A DNA stretch of 38,099 bases from Alistipes sp. (GTDB lineage Bacteria > Bacillota > Clostridia > Oscillospirales > Ruminococcaceae): contig JAMPAJ010000008.1 of NCBI GenBank assembly GCA_023667265.1, positions 1-38,099 on the forward strand, written 5' to 3'. The number at the start of each line of letters is the position of its first letter. Position 1 is the stretch's first letter. Shown piece by piece: positions 32,486 to 38,099 of the stretch. The position numbers and the translations under genes are program-made. The notes beneath the pieces were generated by a model, which saw only the letters and a program-made list of their open reading frames with translations, searched no databases and had not been told where the DNA came from.

Positions 32486-32908
32486 ATGAAAAAAATCGTA
32501 TCTATTTTCATGGCTTGTCTGGTTTTCTGCTCAGTAGGAGGAGTTACGGCGTCGGCTGCTGTTCCGCCTGATAACGGCGGTATTGTTTCGCCTTGTTATT
32601 TGTACACTGATAGAGCTTCCAGTTATTTAACAATTTCTGGTGGTACAGCATCTTGCAAGAGTACAATTTACGGAATATCTGGTACGACCACAAAAATCGT
32701 TGTAACGCAAATTTTACAGAAGAAAGACGGAAATTCATGGACGGAAGTAACAAGCTGGAACAAGACTTTCAATAATTGGTATTGTAGTTACCCAAACTCA
32801 CACTCGCTGACTAATAAAGGAACATATAGAGTAAAAACGGTGGCAAAGGTCTACAAGGGTACAGCATACGAAACGGTAACAACTTACAGCACAGAAGTTA
32901 CGTATTAA
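32486..32908 (+). CDS. Small secreted protein of unknown function
   Basis: The ATG at 32486 follows AGGAGG. A signal peptide (MKKIVSIFMACLVFCSVGGVTASA) is followed by about 115 residues rich in Thr, Ser and Tyr with alternating beta-strand pattern (TKIVVTQILQKKDGNSWTEV, YRVKTVAKVYKGTAYETV). A single beta-sandwich is likely. It lies between the ECF sigma/anti-sigma pair and the large surface protein. I do not recognise a named family with certainty. Confidence 0.7.
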   Translation: MKKIVSIFMACLVFCSVGGVTASAAVPPDNGGIVSPCYLYTDRASSYLTISGGTASCKSTIYGISGTTTKIVVTQILQKKDGNSWTEVTSWNKTFNNWYCSYPNSHSLTNKGTYRVKTVAKVYKGTAYETVTTYSTEVTY

Positions 32909-33070
32909 AATTTTAGACGCTTAATACAGAAAGAATAGGTGATTACAATGGGTTAAAATAATCAATTGTTTAGGCAACTTACAACTAAAAGGCTTAAAAA
33001 ATGAAAAATGGTATACCGAATATATGAAGCTTCATTTTTACTCGGTATACTATTAGGAATGGAGGAAAAA

Positions 33071-36000
33071 ATGAATTTGAAATCTAAGTTCAAACGAGTG
33101 CTTTCGGGTGTGCTCAGTCTTGTTGTTACGGCTTCTATTCTGCCGTGTTCTGCATTCGCAGATGAACAGCCAGTGCCTGAGAAGTATCCGTATACGATGT
33201 TTGCAGCTTCAAGTGACGAGGGTGCTATTACAATTAATACTGATAATATCTGCATTAACGGCAGTATTGCATCAAACGGCACTATTGTGACAACGTCACC
33301 TAACTTCAATGTGAATGGCACAAAAACTGAAAACGCCAACGAGGAAATGATCTACATTCAGAAGAAACTGAATTACTCGTATTTCATCGGTGATAACGTT
33401 GATGTTTATGCTGATGATTACAGCTTTGAAGATTTAAACATAAACATCAATAACCCTATGGATGTTTATGGAAGTCTTGAATTGACCGGAAATATTAATC
33501 TGAATTCAGGTATCAAGGCTTACGAAGACGTTTCCCTTAATGGAGAAGTTAAGAATACAAATAATTCTGTTATTTTCTCTGAAACAGGAAATATTAATAT
33601 CAATACAAGCAACACGAATTTCAGCGGTCTGATTTATGCGCCTTATGGGGATATTGTCATTGATACCGATAACCTGAACCTTAACAACGTTGTGATTATC
33701 GGTCAGACTATTACTTTGGATTGTCCGAGTATTAACGCGAATTATAGCACCTATATGGCAGAATTGGTCGGAACCGAATCTGACATTGACGTTGAACTCT
33801 ATGCAATGGGTGAGTATAACAGCGGAACTAACAGCATAGATATTGAATGGTTCAGTAATTATGAAAACAGCAGTTACGAGATATGGATTTCCGATGATAA
33901 TGCGGACTATACTTCTGTAGGTGTTATTTCAGATGGAACTGCATATCAGTACCTGATTACCGAAAACTTTGAAAAAAGATATTTCAAGATTTCCCTCACA
34001 ACTAATTACGGAGAGTACATTGAGTCTGTTCCGTTTGTAGTAACCAAGGAATAAGAAGGTTATTCTGTAGATTTCCTTGATAGTGACGAGGATGGACTCC
34101 CTGATGTTTTTGAAATAATGCTCGGTACAGACATTAATGATATAGATTCCGATGATGACGGATTAACTGACTATCAGGAGGTCTATATCACCGGAACTGA
34201 TCCTAATAAATATGATTCAGTAACGGAAGATATTTCCGATGCGGATGCTGATTCTGACGGCGATGGATTATCCAATGCTCAGGAAACAGCACTTGGTACT
34301 GATCCGCAGCTATCTGATACAGATGATGATAATCTTTCGGATTATGATGAACTTTATGTTTACGGAACGGATCCTCTTAATCCCGATATGGACGGTGACG
34401 GATTAGACGACGGTGATGAACCGCACATTGGTCTTGACCCGACAAATCCTGAAACATTTGGTATTCCTGATGCTGAGTACAAGGTTGAACAGACAATATC
34501 GGCTGACAGCGATGTTCTGGCGGATATAAATACAACTGAAAACGCATATGAACTTTCTATCGACATAAAGACCAATGGTTATGCAGAAAAAGAAGTAACA
34601 GTATCAACAAGCAGTTATTCATATGCAATTGAAAATGATGCAATGATCGGATTAAGTGCAGATATTTTTATCTCTGACACTTGCAATCCGGAAGAAATTG
34701 TGTTAAAATATAATATAAAGGAAACGTACATTGGTAATACGTTAAATTTGTATTCAAGTCTTGAAGAATTTCAGGGAATAAAGCGTCTTAATATTTTCAA
34801 ATTCTATGAAGACACAAATATGCTTCTTCCTGTTGAAACAAAGTTTGATGTAGAAAACGGCGTGCTTTATACAGAGGTTGATGAATTAGGTACATACTGC
34901 ATAATGGATATGGAGATATGGCTGAATAATCTTGGTGTGAAAATGCCGGAAGAAATTCAGCCAGAAGAAAATGCAATGTATTTTAATTCGCCTTCCATAT
35001 TATCTGCATCTGAGGATTCAGGTTCAGTTTGGACACCTACATATGTAAACGCTCCTATTGATTTGGTATTCCTTCTTCAAACTGCCGGAACTTCACAGGC
35101 AAACTTCAATACAGAGAAAAACTTAATACAAAACTTTTCGGCATATGTATTTAATAAATATGAAAATGTTAATGTAACTATTATCACATTTGACAAATCA
35201 AATGCAAATATATTGAGGTCACCAACCAACAATATGTATTTGAGAAGCAGTATAGATGTATATAGCACATTAAATAGGATAAGTTACAAATATGAACCGG
35301 ACTATTGCGACAGAGAGCAGGCTTTTTCACAATTGTTAGATAACAACATAGTAAGAGAAGACGCTGATAAATTCGTTTATCAACTTGTTAATGGGAAAAG
35401 TAGCAGTTATGTCTATAACAATCATTTTAGTGTGATTAATGGTTTGGTTGGAAACTATTCTGAAATTTTTCCTAATGGTTGGCATTATGAAGATTCTTCT
35501 TATGGCGCAAGTGTAAAAAGGGCGATTGAAAAGAATGGGAATTTATATATCACGTTAGATGATGATACATATTCTAAGCTTACTGAGCATCTTGAGGGAA
35601 AACTTTCTCCTGCACGTCCTGTTTATGAAATACTGCTTCCCACTAAATGGAAGAAAATATCGCTTGATGGAGAACTCGGTCCTGACAATAATATTGATAC
35701 AGACGGCGATACACTTACTGACTGGGAAGAGGTTGATATAGATGAATTAATTGAATTAGGTGATGGCAATTATACTCTTCCAGAAACTAATTTAAAATCA
35801 CTGCTTGAAGCATTAAAGCGCTATAATAATGATAATTATTTATTCATAACAGGAAATACATTACCCATTTATTATCTTCCTATTCTTTCTGATCCTACTA
35901 CAAAAGATACTGATAATGATGGTCTACTCGATACCGAGGATCCTAAACTATTAAGTACATTTAACTACGGAATTTCATTAGGTGATTTACCATTAGGAGA

Positions 36001-36846
36001 AGATAAAGAATTAGCACAATTACAACATTGGTTAGTTGATTTAGGATATTTGGATATGAAAGATAACCCATATGGTAAGCTTTATGGACCAATTACTGAA
36101 ACAGCCGTTCATCTATACAGGTTAAATCATGGTTTGTCAGATACAACATTGGTTGATGGAAAAGAAGTTGTATTGAATAATGTTGACGATATTACTTATG
36201 CAACAATTGCCAATGAATATTCTATAAAATTCGGAAATGGAAAAAGCGATTATATAAATTATGTTGAAAACATCTCTGATAAGCCTTATTTCGATAAAAT
36301 CAGGATAGTAGAACCCAAATTGACTAAACATCAAATTGACTCTGGAATCAAAATTGTTAAAAAAGATAATTCATACATCAAATCTAATTCAGCAGAAAAA
36401 TTCGATATGTACTACTATGATTATACAGATCCATTAAATAAAAAAATGGCACAAAACATCTATTTTTGTATTTTGAAGATGCCTGTTTTTCTGATGATGA
36501 TAATGGATATCTTGCTTGGATTTTTGCTAACTATGTTAAGGTTGGCGGTGACTGGGATTATAAACTAATCGACAAATGGAATAAAGATATTAACAATGAG
36601 CCATTCAATATTCCGTATCGAACTATTTCTTATCCATTTATTTTCAGAGATGAATATTGCTCTGCGGAAAAGTTCGGTAATATTAACTATTCGTATATTG
36701 GTTCAGTTATTGGATTCTCAGAAGATACTTTAGTAAATATGGGTAAGGCTGTAGCATTATGTACATTTGATTATAGTGCTGATAGCGAAGATAAGCAGGA
36801 TATAAAAAATGGAGTAAAGTATTATTATGACGATATACAAGGGTAG
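33071..36846 (+). pseudogene. Large surface protein with calcium-type repeats, VWA-like and PGB-like domains; broken twice
   Basis: The ATG at 33071 follows GGAGG; the signal peptide ends SAFADE. The parts in order are a repetitive beta-rich region (INTDN, NINLNSG repeats), in-frame TAA at 34052-34054, and DSDEDGLPD / DSDDDGLTDYQE / DTDNDGLLDTEDP calcium-binding repeats of the thrombospondin-3 type. Next are a VWA-like segment (APIDLVFLLQTAGTSQANF), a peptidoglycan-binding-like helix region (LAQLQHWLVDLGYLD...YGPITETAVHLYRLNHG) and a C-terminal part in another frame. Restoring one T in the run at 36463-36467 gives continuity into YFEDACFSDDDNGYLAWIF. As read, three separate fragments would be made. 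Confidence 0.7.
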
Positions 36847-36850
36847 ATGT

Positions 36851-37378
36851 ATGTTGGCTTTAAAAAATATCTTATTAATAGTCTTAGTAATGATTTTTTT
36901 ATTTATAATTCTATCAGGTGTAACGATAATAGTTGGAAGTGGAAACATTCAGATAAAAATATTCAAGAACAATAAATCGTCATTTAGATCTGTTGCACTT
37001 TCGGCATTAGATAAAGTTAATTCTAATTCTACTTACAACACAGAATCTATATTGGATGAACTTCCCAAAAGTTGCAATGTTGATTCTGTACGGGTGTATA
37101 CAGGTGTTAACGGAGAAAAATATGTTTATTTTAGTTTTTACAACCGGGCTGGATACCCTTCAACAGAAAAAAAGTATCGAGTAATTGCATTTAATTCCAA
37201 CAATGTCGTTCCATCTGAACTCGAAGGAGAGCACATCAGAAAAATAGAAGATAATTGGTATTATATAGATAATGTTAAAAGACATACCTCAATTGCTGTA
37301 CTTTTTTCAATGATAATAATAGAAATAATGCTTGTGTTTGTTTATTTTCGACTTTTCAGAAAAAAGAAGAATAAATAA
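36851..37378 (+). CDS. Small membrane protein of unknown function
   Basis: From the ATG at 36851, four bases after the previous stop, the 175-residue protein has an N-terminal helix (NILLIVLVMIFLFIILSGVTIIVG). An outside or inside loop of about 110 residues with beta pattern and a C-terminal helix (IAVLFSMIIIEIMLVFVYF) ending in KKKNK follow. An AAGGG ribosome site is eight bases upstream. It may be coupled to the surface protein gene. Family not recognised. Confidence 0.65.
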   Translation: MLALKNILLIVLVMIFLFIILSGVTIIVGSGNIQIKIFKNNKSSFRSVALSALDKVNSNSTYNTESILDELPKSCNVDSVRVYTGVNGEKYVYFSFYNRAGYPSTEKKYRVIAFNSNNVVPSELEGEHIRKIEDNWYYIDNVKRHTSIAVLFSMIIIEIMLVFVYFRLFRKKKNK

Positions 37379-37490
37379 AACATATTACTAATTACAATAC
37401 TATAAATGTGCATTACCAGCAACCTACACATAAATTGCAGTAATTATCGTCAAAAGCAACTTATAAATGAATCATCTTTTAACATGATTT

Positions 37491-37521
37491 TAGGCAGTTC
37501 AATCTGAGCTGCCTATTTTTT
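37491..37521 (+). terminator. Rho-independent terminator of the plus-strand operon
   Basis: TAGGCAGTTC (37491-37500) pairs with GAGCTGCCTA (37506-37515) with one G-U pair, and is followed by TTTTTTATAT. It lies 110 bases after the membrane protein gene. The bases between hold nothing else I can support. Confidence 0.75.
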
Positions 37522-37665
37522 ATATAAATATTCTTGTACTCAACAGCGTCGATAACATATGAATGTTATCAATTTAATAATCACTATTTTATTGGTCTTT
37601 AACTGTTTGCATATAGCTTGTTTATATCGAAAAAATAGCTGTTTGGGCGGTGGTCTCCATAAGAA

Positions 37666-37950
37666 TTACCTAATAAGTTCGGTACTGTCGCCGGGCAATG
37701 CCGTCTGATAGCCTGATTTAGTCTTTACCTTTATGGGCAGACCAAGAATCTCATACAATCCTGTTTTCCCTCCGAACCCTCCTGCCGTCCCTGTCAGCGT
37801 TATGCTCAGTCCGTCTGCGAAGTAGACTCTGCACCCTTCCCGTCCGGGAAGGCGCTGTGCAAGAGTTTTTGGATTTGCGTCTGTGAAAGGCGGGGAGTCC
37901 CCGCTGGCAATATCGCGTTGTAATTTTTCAGTAACTAAAAAAATCTCCAC
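37666..37950 (-). CDS. Doubtful ORF in G+C-richer right end
   Basis: A 94-codon frame with a non-ATG (GTG) start contains GSPP, GGFGGKTGLYEILGLPIKVK and ends STELIR. I do not recognise it. Its base composition is clearly higher in G+C than the preceding 6 kb, so it may belong to a different, perhaps repetitive, segment that continues past the window. No ribosome site is convincing. Confidence 0.2.
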   Translation of the reverse strand: MEIFLVTEKLQRDIASGDSPPFTDANPKTLAQRLPGREGCRVYFADGLSITLTGTAGGFGGKTGLYEILGLPIKVKTKSGYQTALPGDSTELIR

Positions 37951-38099
37951 GCTCCAAGAATTTCTAAATGCGCGAAGACAAATTACAGTTACTTTATAAT
38001 TTGAACGCGATCACGCCTGCCCGGGCTCCGGGCTTAAGCACCTGCCATGCGAAACCGCTATCGCTTTTTCAACCACGCAGGATTTTGTTCGGAACTCTG

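Noticed and set aside
32269-34054. Alternative genetic code with UAA as sense
   Set aside because: UAA ends many well-supported genes in the window (for example paaK-region and oxidoreductase beta genes), so two interrupted neighbouring genes are better explained by mutation or sequence error.

Overview
The window looks like a chromosomal segment of an anaerobic, low-to-moderate G+C Firmicute of the Oscillospiraceae, most likely Ruminococcus-like. This is an inference from gene content: an [FeFe]-hydrogenase maturase, ferredoxin-dependent 2-oxoacid oxidoreductase, Rrf2 regulators, and a calcium-repeat surface protein beside an ECF sigma factor. No database search was possible, so family names rest on motifs visible in the translations.

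Region 1 (1-20600, almost all minus strand) is host metabolism. From the left: the start of a secreted protein, hydE, an Rrf2 regulator, O-acetylhomoserine sulfhydrylase, a glutamate-cysteine ligase overlapped by a class II glutamine amidotransferase, and a phenylacetate-CoA-ligase-like enzyme (paaK). Next come an ABC importer, a LysR regulator, a class I aminotransferase, a four-subunit 2-oxoacid:ferredoxin oxidoreductase (gamma-delta-alpha-beta) and a second Rrf2 regulator. A second ABC importer, a DUF1847 protein, an unusual tRNA-Cys-like sequence, a YezD-like protein and cysK complete the region. Two themes emerge. One is sulfur/cysteine/thiol metabolism. The other is a putative carboxylic-acid salvage module (importer, CoA ligase, oxidoreductase, aminotransferase) whose three promoters share the same palindrome at about -65, as expected for a LysR-type activator.

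Region 2 (about 20660-31060) is an integrative/mobilizable element. It holds a large serine recombinase broken by a one-base frameshift, a TnpW-like protein, a D5-type helicase, a CHC2 zinc-finger primase, a MOBP-type relaxase with MobC and an overlapping MobB-like membrane protein, and a ParM/ParR-like partition pair. A STAND-type NTPase (767 aa) with its own promoter lies on the opposite strand between the replication and mobilization genes and looks like cargo. The left edge abuts a degraded C5-methyltransferase fragment and a 3' remnant of a malY/patB-like C-S lyase gene.

Region 3 (31060-37520, plus strand, A+T-richer) carries an ECF sigma factor, its putative membrane anti-sigma partner (interrupted by an in-frame TAA), a small secreted protein, a large surface protein (one in-frame TAA and one poly-T frameshift) and a small membrane protein followed by a terminator. 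The last 430 bases are G+C-richer and hold only one weak ORF.
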